Of a stretch of 64,000 nucleotides of DNA, positions 25,775 through 37,849 are shown piece by piece. The notes under the pieces were generated by a model. It made no database searches and was not told where the DNA came from. It saw only the letters and a program-made list of their open reading frames with translations. Within the stretch, counting starts at the first letter, position 1; every line of letters starts with the position of its first letter. The position numbers were made by a program, and so were the translations under genes. Source of the stretch: Colius striatus (Eukaryota > Chordata > Aves > Coliiformes > Coliidae); assembly GCF_028858725.1 (NCBI RefSeq), contig NC_084760.1:83024367-83088366 (forward strand), written 5' to 3'.

Positions 25775-27087
25775 TGTGGTGGTTTTGTATCACCCAAGTT
25801 TTGGTAGTGGGGGGACTACAGGGGTGGCTTCTTTAAACAAAGAGCTGCCAAAAGCTTTCCCTGTATCTGATAGGGCTAATGCCAGCCAATTCTAAGATGG
25901 ACTTGTAGCTGACCAAGGCCAAGCCAATTCTGTGAATAATGTGTTTGAGAAGGGGAAGAAGTTGCAAAATGGCAGCAGCAGCAGAAGGGAGTGAGAATGT
26001 GAGAACAATACCTCTGCAGACACCAAGGTCAGTGGAGAATGAGGGGGAGGAGGTGCTCAGGCACTGAAAAAGATTCCCCTGTGAACTGTGAGAACTACGG
26101 TGAAGCAGCTGTGCCCCTGCAGCCCATGGTGGTCCACAGGGGAGCAGGGATCTACTCACAGCCTGTGGAGGACCCTACGCTGGAGCAGGTGGATGCCTAA
26201 AGGAGGCTGTGACTCCATGGGAAGCTCACCCTGGAGCAAGTTCCTGGCAGGACCTAGGAGCCTGTGGTGAGAGAGGAGCCCACACCAGAGTAGGTTTGCT
26301 ATCAGGACTTGTGATCCTGTGAGGGATCCAGGCTGGAGCAGTCAATACATGAAGAACTGTTCTGCCAGTCAATGACCCACGTTGGGGCAGGGTGTAAGGA
26401 GCTGCCCCTGTGGGAGGCCTTGTGCTGGAGCAGCTAATGAAGAACTGTAGCCAATGGGAAAGACCCAGGCTGGAGAAGTTTGTGGAGGGACCTCACACTG
26501 TAGTAGTGGGACGTGTTAAGAGGCTTCCTCTTGAGAAGAAGTAGTGGCAAAGTCCATCTGTGATGAACTGACTATAACCCCTATTCCCTGTGCCACTGAG
26601 GGGGAAGGAGGGAGAATCCTGGGAAGAAGGAAGGGTGAGGGGAGGTGTTTTAAGATTCAGATTTTATTTCTCATTTCCCTGCTCTGTTTTGATTGTTCAC
26701 TAATAAATCAAACTTTACTCCCCAAGTTGAGTTTGTTTTGTCCATGATGCTTTGGGTGACAGAGCAGTGGAACAGGCTGCCCGGAGGGGTTGTGGAGTCT
26801 CCTTCCTTGGGAGTCTTCAAGACCCGCCTGGACATGTTCCTATGTGACCTGATCAGGTGATCCTGCTTCTGCAGGGGAGTTAGACTAGATGATCTCGAAA
26901 GGTCCCTTCCAATCCCTACCATTCTATGATTCTATGATGCTAATTGCTGAGTGATCCTTGTGATCCATGTGAGTCCTTGACTCACAAATCTCTCGTCATA
27001 TTTCGCTCTCCCCTGTCCAGTTTAGGAGGGGGAGTGATAGAAGGGCTTGGTGGACACCTGGCACCCAGCCAGGGCTAAACCACCACA
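25775..27087 (+). mobile_element. Solo LTR of an avian endogenous retrovirus-type element, interrupted by a CR1
   Basis: The element starts TGTGGTGG (25775-25782) and ends CCACCACA (27080-27087). These are perfect 8-bp inverted termini with the TG...CA ends of LTRs. Flanking pentamers GGCCT and GTCCT match at four of five bases, suggesting a decayed 5-bp target duplication. An AATAAA signal at 26702-26707 supports plus orientation. The sequence resembles a widespread avian LTR family I recognise from its CACCTGGCACCCAGCCAGGG end, but I cannot name the family reliably. No gag, pol or env coding sequence is present, so this is a solo LTR. Total length is 1313 bp, of which about 190 bp (26752-26941) is a later CR1 insertion. 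Confidence 0.75.
26752..26941 (+). mobile_element. CR1 LINE fragment nested in the LTR
   Basis: A 5'-truncated CR1 3' end (GACAGAGCAGTGGAACAGGC onwards) terminating in ATTCTATGATTCTATGATGC. The octamer ATGATGCT occurs immediately left of the copy (26744-26751) and at its right edge (26934-26941). This reads either as an 8-bp target duplication or as the tail octamer overlapping the target. LTR sequence resumes directly afterwards. Confidence 0.88.
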
Positions 27088-30000
27088 GTCCTCTTCTATG
27101 TACATGTGCCTTTATGTCATTACATGTTGTCACCTGTTTATTGAGAAAACATAACAACATAAAAATCACTGATTCTCTTCTCCCAGTTGCACTCCTAAGG
27201 AAACTTTTGACAGACCGCCAAGATGATAGCAAAATACATGAACATCTCACAGTTCAATTCACATCACCACCACCAAAGCAGTAGCAATGGCTGTAGAAAA
27301 AACTAACACACAAGGTGCCAAAGTGCTGAGGTAGGATTATATTCTTTATGAAGCCTGATTACAGACCACACGACCCTCATCATGTTCTTGCAACATGGCC
27401 AAGAGCCAGGTTGCACTCTCCTACCATAACTAATCCAGCATCTGTCCCCAACAGCAAATTTTTGGGAACAATGCAAAAGACTAGATTTCCTCCTGTTCCC
27501 AAGGAGAAGAAAACCAAGCACATTGCCCCACTGGCTCACCTCGCTGACATTTCAGGTGGCATCAATTTTCCAGCTCCCAGAAAAAGACCTATGCTGAGTT
27601 TCTTCCCACTGACCACTGTTAGGACCCATGATCCGTCATCCGTCACTAAAATCACAAATTTGACTGGTTTTACATAGAGCTACGGCAACTGAGGAAAAGA
27701 CACAGGATTCAGTCCCAGGACTCAGTAGGGAGAGGGACAATTTAGGTTCCTTCTCAGATTTTAATTCTGCCTCCTCGTGTTTTTTTCATCACGACGGTCT
27801 CACAGTTTTCCATGGCATGCCTCCCTTAATCAGTAAGTATTTGCACAAAGGGCAGTACAAAGACTACACAAGGAACCCTACACATGGCTTTTTGCTTGGC
27901 TTTGCAGCCTAAACAATATCATTTAAACACAGCTTTAAAAAAAAAAAAGTATATCAGGCATATATATTTGTATTATAACATTTCCAATAATATACAGATG
28001 AGAGATTTTACCATGGTTATACCTGGAGTGTCTCTCACAAACAAGTATACACTTATTTGGTCCAGCCTACAGACTGCTGGGAAACGGCAACAGTATCAAG
28101 CTGCAGCTCATGCACTGCCTATTAGTTGAGGTTAAGTAGGGCACCAGCTACGGCTGCACAGCTTTTAGCCAAGGCAGAGCATAGGTGGATTTTTTGCTTG
28201 TAAAAGAGCACATACCCAGACCTCGTGCTGGAGAATTTTTTAGCCTGAGCCTGAGAAAGCATTCTATTCAGGGCAACACTGGAACAGACTGACACTTAAG
28301 TCCTTCTGAAACCAAGGGGGTAATCTGTGTTTAAACTTAGTCCTATGCTTTAATCTGCTTTTTTTACTATTTTGCTATCCTGAGATAAATGTAAGCTCTA
28401 AAAACATTAACACATAGCAGTTCAGACAATGATTTATTGGTGTCAAGTCTATCCCTTATCAAAGAACAACACCACAATGACCAAGTATTACGTCTGGAAC
28501 ATGAAATTTAACTTAGTAACTATATTGCGTGGCATTCAAATGTAAATCCTACACAACTAGGAGAGGCAAAAAAGCCTTGTATGATTAGACTAATTTTACT
28601 GAAAATGATCCAAATTAGAGAGTTTCAAATTTTATATTCTTAACTTGAATTTACACCTGGTTGGTTCTTTTGAACTCAACTCTGAAATAACTGGGTAAAT
28701 GCCTTTTTAAAGCTTCAGAGAAATGTCAGTCTAATCTTTTGCAGCAGGGGTCACTACAAACAAATCTAAAAAACCCTGCCAGTATAGAATACATATGCTA
28801 GAAGAGACAGTAAAATCACCAACTACAGATAAGGAATGGTGTTCACTGTAGGTGAGCATGAGAAAAAGAAAGATTTTTATATTGGTAATTTCTCTAAAAT
28901 CAGTTGTGCAGGCTTAGCCCATCCTTACAAGAACATTGACCTAATTTCAAACTATTAATAGAAGAGAAATAAAGTTGACTCCATGATATGTACTTAGACA
29001 TAGGAATTTTAATGCAGTGCATCAAAGGAGTCAGATGACACAAGCAGTATTTTTATATTCTGCATAAAGTTTCCCTGTAAGTATTACAAAATACAGTCAG
29101 ACCAAGTCTTAAAATATTACTTTAAAGCTATTTATACTCACTGTCTTTTGTCTTTAGCTATACAGTGGACCAAATTCTTATATTTAAAGGTTGTTTTCAC
29201 ATTGGTGTAAGAGCATCTGATCTGATATATAAAAAATCAGAACCTTACCTACTACAAGGGCAAATTTTTCAGCTGAAAAATTGTCTGAGGTTCTATGTTT
29301 CATATTGACATTTGCTAGTTAAATTAAGACAGCTCAGCAATGGATATTTATTATTTAGTATTAGACTAAACTACACTTTGCTCAGTTCTTACTAGGACAA
29401 AATTCCAAGTGAATAAGCTCCATGCCTGCGAACTCACACACTCGATTACCTTTAAATATGTGAACAATCCCATTGGGGTCTGTGAGTCAGATCCTCAACT
29501 TGTGTAAATCACAGGACCTACTTAAATCAACAGAGCTGTGACAGTTTATATCAGCTGAAGATCTGGCATCAGAGATACAACTCTATGCCTAAAGACAAGT
29601 ATGTGCATAAGTTTCCGAGCTCTGGAAAGCTACAGAGGTCAGATAAACTTCACAGTAAGAGAGAGAATGCATTGAACATTATTGCGTTTAAAGTCATTCC
29701 AGACTGTTAAACACACATTTATTATAAAGTCAAGATGAAAAATTAAGAATTATTTAAGTTTATTACACCTTAGCTACATTTAAGATGTGCTGTTCCAAGG
29801 CTGGAGGACAGCTGGCTGGTAGTTATGACCACAAGTTACAAATATTTATGATACAAAGCAGAAGACCTTTTAGGGTAATGGAAGCTCAAAAGGCGGTTTC
29901 AATGCAACAGTCTACTTGCTCCATTCTCCTCACAATGGCTCCAGAAACCAGCACCCATTAAACTTTATGCACTTCACATGATCCTTGCTGAATGTTAACT

Positions 30001-30439
30001 TATAAATACAGATGAAAAATAAATAAATGCAGAGATTGCAGGGAAGCCTAACTTAATACGAAATTTGGGCAACTGACACTTGGACAATTTCTCCTGCACT
30101 AGAGTGCAAATGTTTATAGTTATAAGGAAAAATAACTCAAGTTCTAGTCTGCATCAGTAAAGGAACAAGAACATTCTATGCCTATCTGGATCTACATACT
30201 CTTATCTACTCAGTAGGCTGAGAGAAACGGCAAGTCCTTGTGTCTTCTGTGATCACCTCTTACACAGTATCTCAGGTTCACATGACCTCTGCTTCCCAAT
30301 ATCCCTGTGAAAAATAACTAACTCCACTTTATAGGGGGTTAATTTGCTAGCAGAGGCAGTGAAAACGTTTGTAAAACCCCCTAAGCTACCATCAACCAAG
30401 AACTGAACCTAGATTTTTGCATCTCGACAACTGCCACTG
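27088..30439. other. Intergenic sequence upstream of SRBD1
   Basis: AT-rich sequence between the LTR and the SRBD1 CpG island. No gene, RNA gene or recognisable repeat beyond short A/T homopolymers (for example near 27936-27948). ORFs at 27348-27677 and 27884-28129 have no recognised domain. Confidence 0.55.
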
Positions 30440-31480
30440 CATTGCCCCTCAGGTACCTCGAGGCCGCGTTAGGCCCTGGGCTGCACGTGGGCCTCCCCGG
30501 AGAATCCTGCCACTTGACACCTGTCTGAAGAGGCAGGAGGAGGGACACCCCGCCTGGCTGGTCTTCTTTAGCCAGATGTGCCAGAGACAGGCACTCACAT
30601 CTGCACGGGAGGCCCGATTTCCACCCTGTCCGCCACCAGCACAGGCACGGGCCTTGACCCCGAGTAGCATCAGCACACGGACCGGTCTCCCGCCGCCGGG
30701 GCCGGCCCCCCCCCCACCGCTGCCCTAAGGGCTCGCGTCGCGCCTGCCTTCCAGTGCCCAGTGCCACCTGGCAGCGGCGCGGCACGGGCCCGCCCCCATT
30801 GCGCCGGCAGCGGGAGGGCGGCGGACAGCGCGGTACGCACCGCCGCACCGAGAACCGTCAGCACTGCTGAAGAACCCCCCGCCGCTGGCGGGAGCCTTGG
30901 TGCGCCGGGCAGGGGCAGTGGGTGGAGCTGCTGCCGCCCCCGCCCCGCTCTGGGACCCGCTTCCTGCGGCGCGGCGCGCCGTGGCGACTGCTTCCTGCTC
31001 CTCCCCGCGCTGCGTCGGGCGGGCGGCTCCGCCATGGCTGCGCTGGCGGCCCGTTCAAACGCGGTAGCTGGCTGCAGGGGGTAATGTCTGGGGAAGCCTC
31101 CCGCCCCTGGCCGGGCCTGGGCCGAGGGTGAGACAGGGCGGGCAGCGACCTGCGGGCTGTGCTGGCTCTGGCACTCTCCGTTCCGGGCCGCGCCGGCAAG
31201 CGAGGACTTTCCTGTTGTCTCGGTTGTTCAGGTGGAAACGAGCCATTTTCTTCCTGAACCTCCGTTTCTGCTCCCTGTCTCTCCCCTAGCTTGGAGGAAA
31301 AAGGTTTTTCGGGGCTTCTCTCGCCCTGATACGGTGCCGGGGGCGGGTGAGCGGGACCGGGGATGCGGGCGGCAGCGCCCCGGGGTCCGGGGCACCTGCT
31401 GTGCTGGGGCTAGGGCGGGAGGGTGTGGGGCTACCGGCCCCGGCCGGGATGCATCTTGTGCCCCCGCCTTTCTTCACGGC
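30440..31480 (+). promoter_or_regulatory. SRBD1: CpG-island promoter and inferred first exon of SRBD1
   Basis: A second CpG-dense block, densest at 30640-31180, with no TATA box. It is the only promoter-like sequence between PRKCE and the SRBD1 start codon at 40238. GGGCGG-type GC boxes and repeated CTTCCTG (ETS-type) motifs occur at about 30960, 30990 and 31250, the last next to GCCATTTTC (31242-31250), which is YY1-like. Candidate first-exon donors are AGG/GTGAGA with GT at 31128, and GCGG/GTGAGC near 31348. Exact exon limits are not derivable from sequence. Confidence 0.65.
31034..31084 (+). CDS. Candidate upstream ORF in SRBD1 5' leader (16 codons)
   Basis: ATG at 31034 sits in near-ideal context (CCGCCATGG). 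The frame reads MAALAARSNAVAGCRG and stops at TAA 31082-31084. It lies 43 bp before the candidate donor at 31128, so if the first exon spans it, it would be an upstream ORF in the SRBD1 leader. It does not continue into the SRBD1 frame. Transcription through it is inferred. Confidence 0.3.
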   Translation: MAALAARSNAVAGCRG

Positions 31481-34343
31481 AGGAAGGGGCCTGTGAGGTG
31501 GTTTGTTCCCCTGTTTCTGTCTGGGAATTGGTGCCCTTCCCATGCAGAGAGGGTGAAATTTAACTGCATTAGTCCTTTCTCTTGAACGCTCTCAACAGAT
31601 ATGAGGAACAATAGGACCTTGAAGTACATGAAGTCTATTTTAATGAGTCACCAAGCAACTAACAGTGCTTTACTATTAGCTCCTCTTTGTGCCTATAAGA
31701 CTCTGAAACAAGTGTTATTCATGTGATAAACTGCTCCAGCTGTCACCAGGCAGAACAAGAGCACATCTTTATGCTTCAGGAGCAAAGGACATGGCATTTA
31801 TTTAAGCTGATGGGAGTGTCACTGTATGGCTGGTTTAGTGGATTGGAGAAAAGGAGTAGCCACACATGGCATAGCAGTGTGTTAGTGAATCAGCAGCAGT
31901 ATCCCCTCAGTTTCAGATAATGTCTGTTTTCATAGGTCGTTTGCAATGATTGGCTTAAACACATGGAAAGTGTTTGTTTCCCTGCATTCCTGTGCACCTC
32001 TCTTCCGATTCATTGCCAGGCTGCTGCATAATGCAGGTTGTTCCTTTTTCCCGGTGAGACCACTGATACAGGAATAGGTTTGGATGAGTGTGCATTCTAA
32101 GGGCCCAGCCTTGGTGCTTTGAATGGTGGTACTTCTGTAGGTGGTACTCCTACTAGTCATACTTTTCTCCTTTCTGGTTAGCATTGGAGACTGTTTTGCT
32201 GTATGTGTGTCTTGTGTATGTCCTCTCTTTTTTTCTAGCTGTAATTTTTCAGTTACCACTGCAGTCTCCTGATGTGTATCTTTCACCCCTTTCCCAGACA
32301 GTCCTGACTGGCTTTGTATAGGAAAAGTCCTTGGAAATCTGCATCAGCTTTTCTGAGCAGAAGTGCCTGGGAGTTCTCCAAAGTTTTAACCTCGAGAGGA
32401 TTACAGTAAGTTGGTTTTATATTTTGAAGTACAACTTAGTTTGTTACAGGTGATAAAATCATTCTGGAGTGGTAGAACAATTTCCCTACAAGTCTCTACC
32501 GTCAATCTGCCAAACGCTTTTCCCCTTTGCTGCTACCAGCATGCTCAGACCTTGATTCTTTCTTAGGATATTATTCTAATATGCAGTAGAGGTCTCTTAA
32601 GATGACAAGCAAAGTCAAACTGTTGAGAGCCTACGTATAATTGTTGAAGTGGGCCATTCTGCTGCTACTAATAATGGTCTGAAATTCACTTCTCATGTGG
32701 AATTCACAGTGCTTTCTGTATCCTGCCCCAGATGCTTGGGGTTATAATAAACTGTCATTTGGCTAGTACTATGGGATTTAAGAAGATGCTAAAAGGTGAA
32801 TTTCTGTTTTCCTTGCTATTGTGTTCATGCCAGAAAAGCAGAGCCAACAGCAAAGTTTGAGGAGCTTCCTGCACCGACAGACTTACTTTCTCTAAGAAAT
32901 ACATTACTTTAAATGAACTGGAAAAGAGCTTTAGAAACTTCTGTGTCTCTTTTGCAGTTACTGAAATGAAATTAGTTTCCAAGTATATGTCTGATTGTGT
33001 TGCATTTGTTTGGTTTTGTGTTGTGTTTTCGGTTTTTTTTAAGTTCTGTACCTTCAGCTAGAAAAATCTGTCTGATTGAGTTGTAAGGTGCAATAGACTT
33101 TGTCGATATTCAAATCTATATTTCTCTCATTGTGAGGGATTTACATGACTCAATGTAGTAAGATTATGAGATGTAAATTTGCCATAATGACATTCATTTG
33201 ATCATAGTGTGAAAGTAGAATATTTTCTGTATTTTGCAGCTGTTAAATAGACTATTCTTTTAAAAAGACCTGTAGAAACAGTTCTATTGGGATTACTGGA
33301 GCAATTTCTAACTGAAAATTGTTACTCATGGTTGAGCCTTGTGCTGATGCAGGGGATTTTTTAGGGAAGGTGGGTGGATGATGGTGAGGAGGGGTTGTTT
33401 TTAATCTACTTAATCTTAAAATATTGTTAAACTTTTCTTTCTGCAAGCAGTTGCATGCACCATCTGGTTTCACATATGAAGAAATTTACTTTTTATGGGT
33501 TGTATGTTTGTATGAATGTGGAGGTTGAAGAGAACATTGATCTCCAAATGAGACTTGGATGGCTCTTTAATAAGGCCTTTGAAACCACAGTCTACTTACG
33601 TTTTCCAAACAGACTAGAACTCCTATCTGGGGAGAGAGACCAGAGGAATGATTATTTCCTTGCTGCATTTTCTGTGTACCCATATTTAGGTTCTGTACAG
33701 TGAAGTATAAGAAGAGCTACCCTGTCACTCTTTGTTTATTCCTTGAGTAGCCCATCACCAAAGTACACTAGCTGTATTCTAATGATTAGCTGACAGGCAG
33801 AGAGAAATGTGGTATTTAGAGCCATCATGATAGCTGATAGTGTTGTGGAGCTCTGCATTGGATGCAAAGAATAGAAGCAGTGGGAACAGAAGAACTGGCA
33901 ACAAAACTGATGCCAGTTTATCTGGACCTGGGAGATATATTTGTCTATAATAGCAATGTTGTAAATAGCTTCAGCTCTTGTTTGCTGGACAGCTCTACAA
34001 AGTTCTCTGTCTTTTTTTAATCAGAAGTACTTTTGAAGAATATGCTGTAATTATTTTTGATTTTGTGGAGAAGCAAGGCTTTAGTGAGTGTATGTCAAGC
34101 AAAGAGACTTGAAGCAATCTGCTCTCATTTGGGAGATGAGGCAAGAAGAGTTTTGATCACCTCAAACAGGCAATCAGGGGTCTAGTGTGGAGGTGCAGTC
34201 TTAAGATTTCAGCCCAGGACACAGAAGCAAAACATATGCAGACAGAACTGAAATGAAAAGGGAGTTAGAAGCTTAAGTATATGGGCATGGCCAAAGTTTC
34301 CAGGGTCTAGCTCATGTTGTCTGGCATTGAAATAAAATACAGT

Positions 34344-34890
34344 TAGAGAATCACAGGATCTTAAGGGTTGGAAGGGACCTCAAAAGATCATATAGTCTAC
34401 CCCACCTGCCAGAGCAGGACCACCTAGAGTAGGTTACACAGGAACTCATCCAGGTGGATTTTCAATGTCTCCAGAGAAGGAGATGCCACAACCCATATGA
34501 GTAGCCTGTTCCAATGCTCTGTCACCCTCACAGTGAAGAAGTTTTTCCTTATGTTTCTTTGGAATCTCTTATGTTCAAGCCTGGCTCCGTCCTCCTGACA
34601 CACATCCTTTACATATTTGTGAACATTAATGAGATCACCCCTCAGTCTCCTCCAAGCTGAAGAGCCCCAGCTCCCTCAGCCTTTCATCATAAGGGAGATG
34701 CTCCACTCCATCATCTTGATGGCCCTGTGCTGAACTCTCTCCAGCAGCTCCCTGTCCTCCTTGAACTGAGGAGCCCAGAACTGGACATGATATTCCTGAT
34801 GCGGTCTCACGATGGCAGAGTATAGGGGGAAGAGAACCGCTTTCAACCTACTGCCCATGCCTCTTCTAATACACCCCAGGATGCCATTGG
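34344..34890 (-). mobile_element. CR1 LINE fragment (minus orientation)
   Basis: Starts AGAATCACAGGATCTTAAGG and runs through the typical CR1 3' region (GGAAGGGACC; CCAGAGCAGGACCACCTAGA; GAGCCCCAGCTCCCTCAGCC). On the minus strand the distal end still reads as ORF2 C-terminus ([30 protein letters not shown]). About 550 bp, 5'-truncated and degenerate. It sits inside the SRBD1 5' intron, antisense to the gene. Confidence 0.92.
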
Positions 34891-37482
34891 AGCTGATTGT
34901 TAAGAACTCTCTTTCTCATTATAACTTAAAAAGTTGAGGCATAACTTTCAACCATGTACATAAAACAAGAAAAAAATGTTTTAGCGAATGTTACTTGAAA
35001 GTTTGCTAGCTTCAGATGCGAGGAGAGCTGCCAGAGCAGAACTTGTAGGAGTTCAATAGGCTAGTTGACAAGCCAAGGAAATCCTGCACAGGGTTGCTGG
35101 ATAACTCATGGATATCACTGGATACTGCAAGTTTACTTCCTTCAGGCATTAAGTACAGGAGATGCCAAGCACTGTGAACACCTGCAATAAGGTACAGAAC
35201 AATGAACACAGATAAAGGAAGGGAAAAAAGTTTGCTCTGACCTGGCTCTGGTATAAATAAATCTTATTTTTTCAGCTTTGTAATTGGCTTTTCTATAGGT
35301 ATGGAACTTTTCTGGATTTGGGAAGGAGATACAAATCTATACAAGCTAAAGTTTCTTTTCTCACAGTAGAAACCAGCCCTCACTTTGGGTATGGTTGTCT
35401 GGAGGCAACAGAGAAGGAAGATGTAAAGGCAGATTTTCCACAGAGACCAGTCTGTCTAGAAAATAGAATAGGAGCTAAGTGGCCAGTTGCATTCTGTATT
35501 GATCCCAACATGCTGTGGGAACAATTCCAAGCTCTTTCAACAGTTGAGGCAAGAGACATGGGGGACTATATTCCAGTAGAATCAATGCGTAGCAGGCAGT
35601 GGCTTGTTTGATTGCTTTTGGTGTGTAGTCAGTGCAGTCAGCATTGTAGTTGTCCAATGTGGGTCGTAACTATGTTTGATTGTTGCTTCAAGTCCTCCTG
35701 CCTCACTTCAGGGACTGTATCTAAGCTTTTAAAAAAAATCTGTAATAGTTATTCATCATCATCAATGGCATTTAGACTCATTGCTTTTCCATACTCTTCC
35801 CTGCCCCTCTCCTGCAGTGAATCAGTTTCTTAGTCATTGCTGTAGGTGTTAGCACACCCTTGCACAGGCAGCTCAGAAGGAAAATTTAGCAGATAGCTGT
35901 CTAGCAATTTGGAATCAAGTCAGAAGGACTTTTGTGGATTTGAATTTAAAAAAAATATGCTTTGTAAACAAAAAGAATATATGCAGCAAGTGCAAGATTC
36001 TTTGTCTACAAATAGGCAGTACAGTTAGTTTTGTGTATATGTTATCAGGAGGAGAGGAGATTATGACTTGGCTTCGCTTCACAGTGAAATAGCGTGACTC
36101 ACAGATGCCCTTTGGTATTGGGCTTTTATTTTGAACTGCCGAACTCACATTTCAGCTTGCAACCATGGCTTGTCTGTTTATGGAGAGCCATTCTTAAATA
36201 AATTTTGTGCTTTAAATTCACATCTTACCTTAGTTAAAATTAATTTTAAGTGCAGGTACAAAAGCCTTTAGGAATAAAATTACCACTTTTCTCAAGACAA
36301 CATGGTAGATTAATAATATAGTTAATGATAATAATCCTCTCTATCTGAAGCCAGTCCTAAGTCACTATATGCTTGCAAGAACTGACACTATTGATGAGTG
36401 GAACAGAAGACAGATTCTGTGCTGATCCTGTCTTCTTTGATGTTCTGGATCAAACCTGCTTGGTACTTCTCCAGCTTTTAGAAGGACCAGAAAAAGTACT
36501 TAAAAGTTGATCTAATTATTTTTTCAAGTGGATGATCCAAGAAATCAGAAGGAAAAAAACCTCAACCCACAACCTTGAAGTATCTCATAAAGAGTTAGAA
36601 CAGAAAGTGATATGTAATAAGTCTGTTTCATGCTTTCCTGTGATATTTTCCCATTTACTGTATGGTAATTTTGCTTCATTCAATATGTTGTGTGAAGTAG
36701 ACTGCCTTACAAATGTAGAAGCAAGTACTAATCTGTTCTTGAAAAGTGTGGAAAAATGACTAAAAAAACACCTAGTTGACTTAGCTGAGGAAATGGGACT
36801 GACAATGATATTGTAAGCTAAACATGTAATTTGAAAACAGAACCATGCAAACTAACCCTGTGCCTGCAAAAATTGGTTCAGAAATCTGTCTCAGGTGTTA
36901 CCTAATTCTGGAAATCTTAGTGTTGCAAACATGAATGTTTTTTGTTTTTCCCATTCATAGGTTAAAGTACAACATCAAATGGAAATACTGTTTGCATACC
37001 TCTGAGTTAATAGGAATAAATATATAACAAATTCAGGGCTATGATAATGACCATTCAGCTATAAAAGGCAAAGGAAAAAGGAGAAGCAGAAAGTCTCAGA
37101 ATTGACAGTGAAAAGTCACCTGGGAAGTTAATAAGGTGAGTATTTTAAATTTTTTTTTGGTGTTCTGTGGGTATTTCTGTTTTTCTGTTGTAGACATAAA
37201 ATTTAACCAGTTGGGTAATGGGGCTTCAGTCAGTCGAACAGCAGATAAATGCTGACTTGTCACTGACCATGCTGATTGCTACCAGAAGGTGTTTTGCAAA
37301 CCAGCTAAGCTAGTGCTGTTTGATGTGAGCCTCAATAGTCTTTCCACTGATGCCGAAAATGGTCACTTGAGTGACCTTGCTTTGCACGAAAAACTTGCTG
37401 AAAGCTATTTATTACAATAGTTGTGCTTCTGGTGCTTGAACATAGGCCAGAATTAAGTTGGATTACAGACCATTTAATCCTT

Positions 37483-37500
37483 TTGACCTTGCAAGGTCAA
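37483..37500. promoter_or_regulatory. Candidate nuclear-receptor element (18-bp perfect palindrome)
   Basis: TTGACCTTGCAAGGTCAA is perfectly self-complementary. It consists of two AGGTCA half-sites in everted arrangement separated by TGCA, each preceded by the TCA/TCAA extension liked by monomeric receptors such as ERR and SF-1. AAGGTGC follows at once and gives a further imperfect half-site. The pattern is directly visible; binding is a hypothesis. Confidence 0.4.
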
Positions 37501-37849
37501 GGTGCAAGAAGGTTTTCTATTTTTTTGGTATGAGAGCTGAAGAGCAGAACATGAATAGTGAAATTGTACCAGATATAGGTAAAGTATGTTTTTTATAGTT
37601 ATAGAAATTAAGAGTTTTTTTTAGTCAATTTTTTAGATATTACTCTTCTGGCAGGTAAAATTCTAATTAAAACTGCAAAATATGGTTGTTGGAATTCATG
37701 AGCTCAACCATTGCCAAAAATTCTGAGACTAACTAAAAAGTACCAATTGTAGCTATGAATCGTGGATCAGGAAAAAGTCAGTGCCTTCCCTTTTTACCTT
37801 TGTTCATTGTTTTCTGTACTTTCTGTATGCTAATGAGCAGCCCTTTCGT

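Noticed and set aside
25775..27087. Complete endogenous retrovirus
   Set aside because: Only one LTR-like unit is present and no gag, pol or env similarity is seen nearby.
30381..31199. Overlapping ORFs in the SRBD1 CpG island
   Set aside because: Composition-driven open frames in a CpG island; Arg/Pro/Gly-rich, with no domain.
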